This document shows positions 24,536-35,879 of a stretch of DNA of 64,000 nucleotides, one piece after another (position 1 is the first letter of the stretch; each line of letters begins with the position of its first letter). A program made the translations under genes and the position numbers. The notes beneath the pieces are model-generated. The model was not told the DNA's origin. It searched no databases and saw nothing but the letters and a program-made list of their open reading frames with translations. The stretch is from Polytrichum commune (taxonomy: Eukaryota > Streptophyta > Polytrichopsida > Polytrichales > Polytrichaceae), in contig OX485807.1 in NCBI GenBank assembly GCA_950295325.1, forward strand, positions 2,916,501 to 2,980,500. The letters are read 5' to 3'.

Positions 24536-25300
24536 GGTATGAAGAAGATCAAGATACATACACTCATTGATGAAGTGGCATTTCCAAATAGCTTCGGAAC
24601 TATGAAGGAGGAGAATGGAGAATCCTTAGCTAACCTAAGAGTGCGCCTAGAAGAATAGAAGGTTTTAAAGTTTGAATTCTAATATTGGGATGTAGATGAG
24701 TGTTGTAGAGTGACAACCAGTCTTAAATCCCTTAATGACCTTGAGAATAAGGTTTTCATGTTCCTTGTCATCTACGAGGAGGTTGAAGATTTGGCTTGTA
24801 AACGATAACGCCTTGGAGGTGAGTATCACTTCATGGACACAATTCAGAGCAGTGAAGTTGAGGACACAATGTCATAACCTCCCACTGTCGAGACTGGTGG
24901 ATACGATGAAATCCTTGCAAATCCACCCTTTTATTCTAGATTTAGTAGTTCAAGTGAAGAATATTTGTTGTAGTCACCAATTATGTCAACTGAGGTCATG
25001 ACAATGTCCATGGAGGGAGAGGTAAAATTGTGCAAAATATTAAAAGATGTCTCTTTGGAGGATTACGAATGGGACCTCAAGTCTTGTAGTTGTCATGGCA
25101 AAGCTATTTTGGTTTCCTATTGTTGGGAATGTAAAAAAAACTTTGGAAGAATTGATAGGCAATATACAAAGGAAAGGGTTCATTCTTCATTCATTTTTAT
25201 TATTGTTCTTATTTGTCTTGCTAGTAGTGTCCAATACAACAACCTTGTATTGATTGTCATTTTGCTACAACAACCCTTTCTAGATGGTCGATGATGTGCT
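24536..25300 (+). pseudogene. Decayed protein-coding region of unknown family
   Basis: Plus-strand frames show protein-like composition across about 250 codons but change frame and contain stops. Pieces are KIHTLIDEVAFPNSFGTMKE near 24550-24610, LANPPFYSRFSSSSEEYL near 24915-24970, and MEGEVKLCKILKDVSLEDYE followed by CSCHGK and CWECKKNFGRI near 25010-25155. Nothing matches a family I know. The setting among repeats suggests a dead transposon-borne gene. Confidence 0.35.
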
Positions 25301-25327
25301 ACACCATTTGCCAACCACAACGTGATA

Positions 25328-26074
25328 GGGGGCATTCACGGTTGGGGTACAACTTTTGGGACAAAGGACTTAAGGACTTTTTGCATTGGATCTCGGCGTT
25401 TATCATGATTTTCTATTATTTGATCAATAAATTTTAGATAAATAAGTAGATAGTTCATAGGCTTTATCAAGAAATATATTATTTCTTATTAAACCCAAAA
25501 CCCTAAACCCTTCGGCCACATCAATGGCATTTTTTACTATTCAAGTGTACATCATAGGCCAATTTTTTCCTGTTTTGCATCTTGGTACCTTGGTATAAAT
25601 GTCATGTGTCCGTTCATATAATTTCTTTTGTCCAATTCTAATACTAGACGTTCCTTTTACGTGTGGCCGTGATTATATGTATTTTTGGCCATGTTTGGTG
25701 CCACATGTAAAGTTGGGCAATTGGTATTCAATACATATTTGGTTCTATTGGTACACACTTGAAGGATGATAATGAGGAAAAAATTTGGGATCGTTTTGAT
25801 TGATTCTTCTTGTCCTTTTCATTCCTTGATCCTAAGGTGAACAATTAAGACAACACTCCTAAATGTCCTTTAAGGAATCAAAAGGATATCTTAGATGACC
25901 CTATTCCTTCTAAATTAACTTTGTAGGTGTACTCAATATGGAGTATGAAATGTAGGTATGATCCAAAATATGCTTCACAATACAAATCTAAGCATACCAA
26001 GCATGTGAAGTTATCTAAAAAAGTTCTTTTTCCGTTAGACACCCAAAAGTAGTACCCCAACCGTGAATGCCCCC
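25328..26074. mobile_element. 747-bp element with about 35-bp terminal inverted repeats
   Basis: The left end GGGGGCATTCACGGTTGGGG, continuing GTACAACTTTTGGG, is mirrored at the right end as CCCAAAAGTAGTACCCC, continuing AACCGTGAATGCCCCC, with about two mismatches over 35 bases. GATA flanks both ends and may be a short target duplication. Inside, plus-strand pieces look like old coding sequence (THLKDDNEEKIWDRFD near 25755-25800 and SKLTLQVYSIWSMKCRYDPK near 25910-25970), interrupted by stops. Superfamily undetermined. Confidence 0.55.
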
Positions 26075-26624
26075 GATAGACTTGGAGGATTGCGTTTTGC
26101 CTTGGAGAAAGACAAGGTGGAGTGGTTGGAGACTTCAAAGGTAACCCCCCCCCCCCTCATGCCATTAGCTAGTTTTAGATATTCGTTGCCATTGGTGCTA
26201 AACCTCTCACAATTCATTAGTGTTATTATGACATTGTAGAAGGTGTTGAACATGTATTTGATAGTGGAGGATGTATATTTGTATCCTAACCCTTCACATT
26301 GTAAATGTTTGTTACAAGGTTTAAGTGGGACCATAGTTGATTTTGTTTGTAAATATAATTAAAATAGTTTTTTTTTTTTTCTTGTATTTGAATGAAACTT
26401 TGTTTTTCTAGATTTGGTTGTTGTGTAAAATTTCAAGTCTTGTCACAACTTATTGTAATTCTTGTTTTGTTATGTCTGTGTTTACAACTTGTCTATTTCA
26501 GCTTGTATATTTTGTTATCTTCATGTTTATTGGTAACCCTTCAACTAGTATCCAAATGTTACTGGTTGTGTTTTGAATGGTACTTTAAATGGTTTAGGAT
26601 TGGTATTACTAATTAAAACCAAAT
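26075..26624. other. End of the central spacer, no gene seen
   Basis: Contains a C run of about 12 near 26142-26154 and a T run near 26370-26380. No supported gene was found. Confidence 0.5.
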
Positions 26625-27629
26625 GAATGACAATGGAAAAAAATTCAAGATCCGCAAACATTTGGCACTCAATGTGCTGAATTTTTTGTGAAACTTATGA
26701 CATGATGCCCTTTTCAATCTCCAAGGACCCAATAATATCTCAATTCTTCAAAACCAAACCTTATACCAATGTTCCTACAAATATTCCATACAAAAGTCCA
26801 CTATCTTATCCCTTGCTATCCCTAGGGTTTTGTGTATTTTCAAGATCAGTTTTCTAATAAGAATTGCAAGCTTGTTTTATGAAACATTTATGATGCAAAA
26901 TTATTGACACAAAGTTGAAGAACACATCCATACAATGCTTGACCTTCTATATAAAATCACAAGCTTTGTGTAAGCAATTTCAAAGCAAAAGTTAAGGAGA
27001 ACGTTACAAAACAAGCATAACATATAGTACAAGATAAAGGTAACATTCTTCCTTAATACTAATCAAACTCTGAGATTTTTTGACACATTGCCCAATATTG
27101 GTATTGTTAATTATGTCTAGGAGTGTTTTCACTCTTCATGGTGTTATGTGGTTGTGCTTGGTTCCACCTCCTACACCCTAAAGAGTTGCTCATTGAATTC
27201 TCTCTGTTTTGAGATTTGGCGGTCTTGTATGTTTTTAACCAATAAAATAAAATGAATAATTTTGGTTAATAATTAATTTAAGATATAAACACGACGATAG
27301 AGAAAATAACATGAGTATATCTCCTTTGATCCTATAGATTTATAGCTCCTCCTTCTCATCAACACCCATAATTCTCTAGACGGTTAAGTCTATCCTCAGG
27401 AAAGATGTTGGAATTTGATTAACTCCAACAAATAAATGCCAAAATATGCAAGGGTTCAAACTATAATTGTCAATTCCAACTAATTATGAACGTTTTGAAG
27501 ATCAACATTCAACTTTTTGTAAGTGTAGATGACGCCAAGATTTTCAAAATCCAACAAGTCTCGAGTGAGAATGAGAATCCCACATTTAAAAGTAATGTGG
27601 ATAGGCAACATGTTGACTAAGGTAGAATC

Positions 27630-27827
27630 TTGCATGCTCTATGCAAAACTTGTGGTGAGACTTTGAAGGGACGGAACGGGGCATGCAACAATGCACTCAA
27701 GGTGGGATGTGATTGTGCTGCATCATTTTCATCACGCGAACTAGAGGAAGACCTAAAAGTCATCAAAGCCATTCATCAAGAGTTGGTAATTGGAGGGGGG
27801 GGGTATGTAGCATGGGTTGGAAGATAG
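27630..27827 (+). pseudogene. Fragment of an unrecognised cysteine-containing gene (right arm)
   Basis: A short open frame reads LHALCKTCGETLKGRNGACN and continues through CDCAASFSS, an acidic helix and IHQELV, ending in low-complexity glycine coding where a G run begins. Similarity to the left arm (13866-14020) extends to both sides, where stops are frequent, so it is a remnant. The family is not recognised. Confidence 0.35.
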
Positions 27828-29026
27828 CAAAATTAAATAGGTGGAGATGTAAAGAGATCCAATTTATCTCATTAACCAACTTTTGAAGATGATAATATGG
27901 TGATGTTGGTATCAAAAGTGAAGTGGCACAGTGTGGATTTCGATGTGACCGACCACATAAGGATAGACTTGAACATGGTTATGTGTAGAATAAATTTGTG
28001 TGTGTTACATCCAATTGATGGAATAGTCTTTCATGACTAATTGACATTTAAGTATATTTGGACAAACCACTTGTCCAAAAGTAATAAGGGATATTATGCA
28101 CTTGTGGAGACAAAAACATCAAACGACAATAACAAAAGCAACAAGACAACAACCACAACTTCAAATGTTAGTGTTCCATGTTTGCCAACCATCATATTTG
28201 TGTAGTTTTGCAATGTGGTGTGTGTCATATTAGCAGTTGGAATTGTCCAAAATTTATGCATATCCAAATATACCTAAATTCTTGTTTGACTTTGTGAAGA
28301 GATTATTAAGTATATTGGAGGCCTATATTTCATAAGTTTTTCTTGTATATATAAGATATGATATTATCTTTTCATTCGACTTTTAGGTTGTATGTGTCCT
28401 CTTATGTCGTATTTGTACTCTTATGTTATATTATATTTAAGGTGTGATATTACCTTTTCATTCTTGCTATCTATTATCTATAACTTTATATGTATGTCCT
28501 TTCTACTGTGCATCCAAACACTGTATATAGGGGTGTAAAATTGAAGGTGGTGCATTCACGTAGTGTATGCTTGTAAATGTGGGGTGAACCCCCTTGGGTA
28601 CCCTTCAAAGTCCATTTTAACTACATTGCATATTTAAGTATCCTGACCTCTTAGACTTCAATCATGTGGGTGATCCTTAGACAAACCATGGCCTTGAATA
28701 CTGCTAGAATTCAATACATTTTCAAATTGAAAATATAATATGTATTTGGAGGAAATGCATCTAAAGAAAAATGCATGAACGGGCACTCCCACAAAAATTT
28801 ACAAGGTATTCATCTTGACTCCAAACTAGCAAGTTCAACTCTCATGTTCCCCATCCCAATTTGACCACCACCACATATGAACATAGTTGGAAGAGTAGAT
28901 TATTAGTAGAAGAAAGCAAACCGTTAATAATGTCTAGTCAAGCCTAAACCACCTTAGAATTTAGATTAGGGGTATTGATAAATTTTGCATAGCATGTACA
29001 GTATGCGGATGGCACCCATTGCAATC

Positions 29027-29254
29027 AATGAACAGGGAGAACAAACCGCTACTTACAAACGAATCGGTTGAGTTCAAGAAATAACTAATCGAAGTTCAAG
29101 ACCACAGGAAAATTACCGATCATTTCCGAGGAACTTGGAGAGATTATACTTCGAACTCATCAAGAAACACCGAAAGATGTCAACATGCAACCGGGTGGAT
29201 CTGGAAACACTAGGATCTCTCAACCAGATTATGCTTAAACATCTCCCTGGACAC
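29027..29254 (-). mobile_element. Small 10-bp-TSD element, copy c' (right arm)
   Basis: Mirror of the left-arm copy at 12390-12618, with flanks ATTGCAATCA and ATTGCGCTCA forming a decayed 10-bp duplication. Non-coding. Confidence 0.65.
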
Positions 29255-30255
29255 GGATTGCGCTCAATTTGGTCGCTATAATGATATAAATAGAGTGCAA
29301 AATAGAAATGTGGTGGCCGTTGCTAGCTGCACGCTTGTTTCCACCCGTGACTTATCTCATAACTTGCAGAATGTACATTTTGCATGCAGAATAGACAACT
29401 GTCGATGCAACCCCACCTTTCCACTCATCTCATCTCATCCTTGCAAATTGTACGCATTTGCCAGCCAGTATGTACATGTTTGGAAGTGACGAATTCAATG
29501 TAAAACGCTGCATGGCAGTAATTGCTTGCGGCCCAATCTAATCGCCAATCCAACTGTATATATGCACTCCACTGATCGTCCTTCCCTGATCTAACTACAT
29601 GCCTGACAAACAAGGAAACATGGTCTCAAGTTGTCCCTTGTCCCTAGTGTTGTTACCGCCTGGTCGTAACTTGGAAGGAGTCTTCAAAGGTGTTGCTGAT
29701 GGAATCCTGGGTCTTGCCGTTTGTCTTCATGCTTTGGAATCAACATAGAAGTCCATTTTTTCCATAGTTGAGGTGTGGTAGCCTCTAGAATCCCCTCGTT
29801 GGAGATTTTTCAAACCTGAGTACTAGCTTGTATGTGCATTGGTCACTAGGGAATGATTTTTTATTTTATTTTTTTGTGGGGGGGGGGGCATTCATTGTAG
29901 TATGTATGGTATCATGTAAGTGAACATAATAGTATTGATTATTGGGCATTGAAGTGTTACTTGAGTTTGATCCCTCTCTCTTCTTCCAACTTCTAAGGTT
30001 TCTCACAAGAGGAGTTCACCTCATCTGGATAATATACAAGTTTATAGACTCTAGAGGAATATATATTTATTTGTCTAGTTATGAAGCAATAGTTGTCATC
30101 CCATGTGTCATACTTTGATGACTTTGTCGATAAGAAACAATTTACAAGCATATACATGACAAATATCTTCTTTATTCTACAACCGCGTATAATTTGTAGA
30201 CATAATTGAGGCAATTTGCTTCATGGGGTTAAATCCCATGTACAATGCATGAGAC

Positions 30256-30486
30256 CAATGAGTGTTAGAGCTGATCGCTAGTTACAGATGAGCAGGTTGA
30301 GTTTGAGAAATTGCAGATTGAAGTTCAAGTTTTTGAAAAAGTCATTGATGAATTCCAGAGGATTTGAGAGAATATACCTCTAACTAATGAAAAGGAAAAC
30401 CGAAAGATGTCGACATGAAACTGGTTGGACTATAATTGGAAACACTAGGATCTTGACCAATTAAGTCCAAAAACCTCCCTGGACAC
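30256..30486 (-). mobile_element. Small 10-bp-TSD element, copy b' (right arm)
   Basis: Mirror of 11157-11385, 231 bp, flanked by TGCATGAGAC on both sides (30246-30255 and 30487-30496). The perfect 10-bp duplication survives in both arms. Confidence 0.8.
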
Positions 30487-31033
30487 TGCATGAGACATAT
30501 TCAATCTATGATTTGTATGTATAGATAATACTCTTCATCTAGTCACAATTTAAAAAATTAATTAATCTAATTTGATTTTTTTGAGTATATAAGGGTTTGT
30601 AATAAGGGGTCCTGCACGCATGCGATACCACTCACATGTCCTCCCCTTCCACCGACATTGGCTGGTCATTTAGGGTCTTGATCCCAATCAGACTCATTCA
30701 AGACTCCAATGCTTTTTTGAAGTTTCTAAGATGCGTGACTTTGTTGTGGGCAGTTCCAACATTTATGAATGTTTGAGGGTTCAAGAACCATTACAAAACT
30801 CACATGGGAGGATTAACAATCTACTTTTAAATTGGAAAAAAAAAATTGGAAGGCCCCCATAACGAGTGTTGAACGTTGAGTAATGAGTAATGTTATGTGA
30901 AAACACTTGGACATCTTGGGGTTGATAAATCGACATTGCGTAAAAATGCAGTTCGCCTCATTCATTTGTTTTGCTCACAATGTCTCTGCTTGGCAAGTGG
31001 CAGTGGCTCTGACCTACACACAATTGCAAAGCA

Positions 31034-31253
31034 GTGTCCGGGGAGATTTTTGGGCATCCAGTATCCGAGTGCTTCCAGGTCCAACCGGTTCCATGCTCAC
31101 ATCTTTCGCATTTTCTTCATCAATATATTATTCCATAGATTTCTCTAAGAGGATGGGTAATTTCATGAAGTCTTGAAGAAGTGCAATCGGTTAACTCTCA
31201 AACTCAACCAGTTCATCTGTAAACTACTGGCAGCCAATTCGCCCCGTTCATGG
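31034..31253 (+). mobile_element. Small 10-bp-TSD element, copy a' (right arm)
   Basis: A 220-bp copy starting GTGTCCGGGGAG, flanked by TTGCAAAGCA (31024-31033) and TTGCAAAGTC (31254-31263). It is more complete than its left-arm twin at 10411-10609. Confidence 0.75.
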
Positions 31254-31539
31254 TTGCAAAGTCCTGGGGAGGAAGGCAGAACCTGGTACGGGAAGGAAGC
31301 TGTTAGAGTTATAATCTAGCTAGCGACTGTGCATGTGCAAAGAGCAGATTAGATGTCATCTTTGCTTTTCCACGCGTGTCTGTAACTGCTCTCTGCAGTC
31401 CCCCAGGCGCCCAGTACAACTGGGACTCCAGGCGGCAAGCACCTCCCAACATGTGTGCACCTGACCCAATCTAATGTGCATGAGCTCCGACCCGCACTGC
31501 AGCCCCAGAGACGGCAAAAGGGAATTGGGAAGCGTTGAA

Positions 31540-31580
31540 AGTTTTAGATATAAATCAACCTGGCACAGTTTCTTCTCCAG
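31540..31580 (+). promoter_or_regulatory. Probable TATA-type core promoter of the right F-box gene
   Basis: AGATATAAAT at 31546-31555 is the counterpart of the left-arm box at 10110-10119. It lies about 230 bases upstream of the predicted leader donor. The roughly 250 bases downstream differ from the left arm at only a few positions. Confidence 0.4.
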
Positions 31581-31786
31581 TCTTTACGGAGTGGACGGAG
31601 GTGTTCTGTGAGGTTGTCGCGCTTTGGACCGGAGTACTGGACCTCCTCGTGTTAGCGAGCTTCGTTCTTGCAGGGTTAGTGGGATACCAGGTAGCGGGAG
31701 ATTTGGTGCTGCTGCAGGCAAGAGTCTGCACGGCTACCCAGAGATCGAGCGGAGCCCTTCCCGACGGACCCACAAATTAGTACTGG

Positions 31787-32469
31787 TGAGTGTCTGCGCT
31801 GCTGATAGACGCTTATACATTTGGGCTGCGCAAATGCTTGGCGCCGATTATGTTACAAATGTGGTAGTCGGTGTAACTGTGCTTGGTGTTGTCGACATAT
31901 GTGCGGCCGGAGAAGCTGCAAAGTCCCCTTCTCTTGCAATTGAAAATGTACGTGTTGAAATAATATTATGAACCAGCTGGTTGTTGCTCATAATTATAAG
32001 TCTTGTTTTACAGTATAAACACCGCCCTTCAGCTGTAGGTCGCGAGTTGACGGTTTAGGTGCAAAATGTACACCTTACTAGCTTTCACGCCATTTGCAAG
32101 AGCGCCTCACATTGCTTGGTACTGCTTGAAATCTGGTAGAAGGATTGTCAGCAACAGTTATAGTAATGAGAGCTACTTCATGTGGACAAGTATGTGAGTG
32201 TGGTTGTTTATCCTCTGCCTTTGTGTACATAAAGTCCCAAAAATCAGTTTGATGCCAAACGTTTGCAGCATGCTTGGCGTTGGAGGATGTAGTCTCATAA
32301 AACGTTTGAACTCTTTTCTTGGTCAGTTCAGCCTTGAACATGATGTCCTTCTTGTGATCTGTCGGGCTTCATTATTTTTCTTTCTCCATAGATTTACGAT
32401 TCCACATGATAACTTTTTCTCTGTGGACTGATTAGGCGCCGACGCTCCGATCGAACAACAACCTTGCAG
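31787..32469 (+). other. Predicted intron in the 5' leader of the right F-box gene
   Basis: Donor ACTG/GTGAGTG at 31787 and acceptor ACCTTGCAG ending at 32469, both conserved in the left arm. The intron would be 683 bases. It contains, on the opposite strand, the 87-codon frame at 32078-32341. Confidence 0.45.
32078..32341 (-). CDS. Unrecognised 87-codon ORF opposite the F-box leader intron
   Basis: The frame starts with ATG (MFKAELTKKRVQTFYETTSS) and ends KWRES. It has no domain I recognise, no signal peptide and no membrane segment. The matching left-arm stretch (9323-9590, plus strand) keeps the same start and most residues but lacks one T near the middle, so the left frame is broken. It may be a gene fragment or a chance frame in a conserved intron. 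Confidence 0.2.
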   Translation of the reverse strand: MFKAELTKKRVQTFYETTSSNAKHAANVWHQTDFWDFMYTKAEDKQPHSHTCPHEVALITITVADNPSTRFQAVPSNVRRSCKWRES

Positions 32470-32505
32470 AAGATTCAGTTGCTGTTAATTTTCGACCATT
32501 CAAGT

Positions 32506-34038
32506 ATGTTCGATTTCATTGGCTCATCGTCGTCGACAACTCAGCTCTCATTCATTCCTTCCATGGAGCCCAACAGATACACTGCAGACGTTTATAACTT
32601 TTACCGGATCAGAATACTACAGCATGGAGATCTTGCAGAAGAAGAAGAAGCAAAAGAGAACGCCGAGGCGGGCCCAGAAAATGCTGCTCTGGTGCTACCC
32701 GCAGCTTATGATGCATCTGCATCCTCATCCTCATCCTGCACTCGGTTCGTGGATCCCAAAGTATGGGAACACCGCCGAGAGGAATTCACGGACAGGGTCC
32801 TCAGCTTCCTGCCCATCCACCGGTTCTGGAAGACGGTGATGGCTATAGACAGCAAAAAATGGAAGGCCATCTTGAGCGACCCAGACAGGGGTTCACCTCA
32901 GACGCTTGGCCACATGAGGCATGTGAACTCCTCCTACGGTTATATACTCTGCAAGTTCCTCTGTGCGAGGAGGTCAGCACCAACTGCAGGGCCACTGGTC
33001 ACCGGCTTTGAGCATGAGACCAACTCTTGGCTCTCTCTGCCGAGCTTTCCAGAGGAGGGCCCGGAGTACTCGAAAGTTCACGTAGTGACAGCTTCTGGTG
33101 GCCTTCTTTGTGTTGCCACCCCGCTGGAACACATGGACGGCACGCTGTATACGTGCTACGGGATCTGGAATCCCATAATGCATTCTCTGCAATGGCTGCC
33201 GGCAAGTCCGGACCCCGCGGAAGTGGACCCCCGGTATCTTACACTCGTGGATAGTTTCATGCAAGTACACCTGGTGGTCAATCAGCTGCAGCGGACCAAC
33301 GCTTTGGTTCATGTACATACGCACCCTACTCGTGTGCTCTGGTGGAGCTATGCCGTGTATAAATCGTCTACTCGACGATGGAGTGAAAGCAAGTTGCTTC
33401 CCTCCCTGGACAACTCCGACCAGACGATACTGGGCAATCTCAGTGTCTCTTGCTCTGACTTCGTCTGTTTCCTGGGGCACATCCCTGATGGCAGCTTTAG
33501 ATTTCGTATCGTCATATATAGCACCGTGATGGATAGATGGTACACATCCACCGTCTCCGAAAGCCACATCGCGATGATGTTATATGGCCAGGAATCCCCT
33601 CGCTACCGGCTACCTATTGTCATATCGCTGCACGCTCTGGTAGCTGTGGAAGGGAAGGTGTACCTCATACTGTCCCAGAGCATTAAGGGGTTTGGACAAG
33701 ATATAGAGTTCCACATTACCTCCATGGACCCATCGACCATTGACCCTGATGCGCCCGACGTCACAGCTCCGGGGACTCCCAGCACACCAGTAATGCAGCA
33801 TGTGACAGTTGTCCCAGCGTCTCTGATCGATGTGAACGCCAGGGGGAGGTATTACTGGTATACTTGTTTGATCCGTGGGAGGCCTTACTTATGTAACATC
33901 GATGGCCAGCGGTTGCTGAAATATGACATCCGTGCCAAGTCTTGGAGCTCTAGTGACCAAACATGGCCTGTGGATGAGGCTGTGCTGCATCTCTACGGAA
34001 GATTTCAGCCTTTTGAACCAAGCTTCACGCCGGCATAG
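32506..34038 (+). CDS. F-box protein with propeller-like C-terminal half (right-arm copy)
   Basis: The product is 510 residues from the ATG at 32506 and is the twin of 7615-9162. The expected role is substrate receptor of an SCF ubiquitin ligase. The F-box is at about residues 83-125 (VWEHRREEFTDRVLSFLP). The C-terminal part carries the same FEHETNSWLSLP, GGLLCV and YGIWNPIMHSLQWLP strands. Compared with the left copy, the last 165 or so residues differ at a single position (DVNARG for DVKARG). The first two thirds carry a few dozen changes, including a shorter Glu run (EEEEAKE) and Arg for Leu at the start of the F-box (EHRREE). It is intact with no stops. The frame extends 14 codons upstream without another ATG, fitting an intron that ends at 32469. 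Confidence 0.85.
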   Translation: MFDFIGSSSSTTQLSFIPSMEPNRYTADVYNFYRIRILQHGDLAEEEEAKENAEAGPENAALVLPAAYDASASSSSSCTRFVDPKVWEHRREEFTDRVLSFLPIHRFWKTVMAIDSKKWKAILSDPDRGSPQTLGHMRHVNSSYGYILCKFLCARRSAPTAGPLVTGFEHETNSWLSLPSFPEEGPEYSKVHVVTASGGLLCVATPLEHMDGTLYTCYGIWNPIMHSLQWLPASPDPAEVDPRYLTLVDSFMQVHLVVNQLQRTNALVHVHTHPTRVLWWSYAVYKSSTRRWSESKLLPSLDNSDQTILGNLSVSCSDFVCFLGHIPDGSFRFRIVIYSTVMDRWYTSTVSESHIAMMLYGQESPRYRLPIVISLHALVAVEGKVYLILSQSIKGFGQDIEFHITSMDPSTIDPDAPDVTAPGTPSTPVMQHVTVVPASLIDVNARGRYYWYTCLIRGRPYLCNIDGQRLLKYDIRAKSWSSSDQTWPVDEAVLHLYGRFQPFEPSFTPA

Positions 34039-35140
34039 GTAGCTCTGTGAAGACTAGACGATTACAGCCGTAGATACCAGAAACATTTCATTCAAGTAAC
34101 TACAGCTGGAATTTAGCAGCAACTACAAACATGAAATAGATGGACCTTCAGAACGCCATAATCATCATGTCTCATTCATGATGACTGCGTGGTCGATGTA
34201 TGTTACAATCTGCTGTTTGTTTTTTGTACAATCTGCATGACTCAACTTGTTCGGCTTACTTTAAGGGATTCAGAGAGAAAGGGAGACTTCTTAAGTAGTC
34301 TTCTGCCTGCCGCAGGTGAGACCAGCAAGAACGATCAGTCCTCGGTTCTTGGATATTGAATCCTTCACAACATTCCGTAGGTTACCAGTAGCTTTATTGA
34401 GTCATTGTGCCTACACCTCTGATCATGCAAGTACCTTAAGCATTCTGTGACCTAAATTGTTTGTGAATTGATCTCACTGTGGCTGGCGTATATTTTACAT
34501 GGTTCCATCGACTTGAATCTACACAGATGTGCTAAAGTTTAACCAGCAGGGCAGGGACCTGGCGGTGAAGTCTACCACTCTTAACTTGTTTGAGAGGAGC
34601 CCCACTTTTCCTCATTTTGACATTGTAGTTGAAAGAAATTTCGAAGACCAATACACCAATTGTGTCTTGAAACATTCATGAGTTATCTGAAAGGAGGGGT
34701 CTCAAGACAGGAAATGATTTGCACCGATTCTGGAACATGAGGAGAGTCTGTTGGCACAAAGGCACGTAATGGACCGATTCCAGACAAATATTGCTTTCAT
34801 TTGATGTATAGGAGATGTGAAACATCAATTAATTACACATTGAATTGAACACCTACAGAGATGAGATAGTGGATTGAGCCTTCAGATATTACCACATTCA
34901 TGTCAGATTATTGACGACTGAATGCCTGGGACTGATACTTGAGAATTGTATGCAATTTTCAAAAGTTGGATATTCCTTCCCTGCAGAAAGAGGAGAGACC
35001 TCCTGTGGTTGCCACAGGTCATGAGAGTACCGGCAAGAATGTCAATCCTCTTTACATGGATATTCAATCCTTGTGAATACACTGCTGATCCTGTCTGTAA
35101 CTCGTACGTTCACTCCTTGGCCTGGAAGTTTGTGAATACT

Positions 35141-35879
35141 AGTGCCTATTTGCGACATGGTTTGATTTGAACTTGATACAAAAATTAATGATAAATTTGG
35201 GACCTGGCACGGAGGTTTATCATTGTTAACACTTCAAGGCACCGGGGAAAGTTCTATGGCCTGCGCATTAACTGCTGTTGTTATTGTTGTTGTTGTTGTT
35301 GCAGCATTTAGACAAATGCAAAGTCGTTTATTTCGTTGCCCAAAAACCATACGAGGCCACCCGCATCCGAAGCTTGAAAGGGGGGGATGCGCAATGGTCT
35401 GTACAACTCCCCTTCAAGTACACAGTCTAGGATTCAATTTGAAAAGTCTGTATTGAACACAAACCTAACAAGATTTTGGTATTCATAAACATGTAGGAAA
35501 GGTTTTATCATAGGGAATTGTTAAATCGAACACATAGTTTGTTAAAATGACCATAGACACGCATCGCACGGTCACATGACCTATCAAAATTTTACTTTTC
35601 AATGCACATATGAAGCGGAGCACAGTACTAGCATTGTGTTAATATAGATAAATTTGACCAACTTGGATGACACATCAAAACTAGTTGACATGTTACATAG
35701 ACTGTGGTTATTTTAAATATAGACAGTGTGTGGTGGATTTAACAAACCCCATGACATATACATTGAATTTATTTGAAAGCAGATCATTTGTATGAGACCC
35801 ATCACTCAAATTTTCTTTCTATATATATATCTATATATATATATATATATATACGTTGTATTTGAAAGCATAAAAGTGT
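35141..35879. other. Intergenic, no gene seen
   Basis: Contains a short GTT microsatellite near 35283-35305 and a TA-rich run at about 35820-35853. No supported coding region. Confidence 0.5.

Larger units (their letters stand above)
26625..35140 (-). repeat. Right arm of the large inverted duplication
   Basis: Reverse-complement copy of 6521-15030 carrying the same elements in mirrored order. Because the three small-transposon insertions occupy the same sites with the same flanks in both arms, they preceded the duplication. The 3' half of the F-box gene and the promoter/leader segment are nearly identical between arms. The 5' half of the gene and the arm edges are more diverged. Confidence 0.9.

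Noticed and set aside
31535-31780. 81-codon frame conserved exactly in both arms
   Set aside because: It has no ATG start, lies over the predicted TATA box and leader exon, and its conservation is explained by the near-identity of the promoter region between arms.
32974-33567. 197-codon frame antisense to the right F-box gene (and the similar frame at 8086-8466)
   Set aside because: It lies wholly opposite a well-supported coding exon. It is open because of codon composition and has no recognisable domain.
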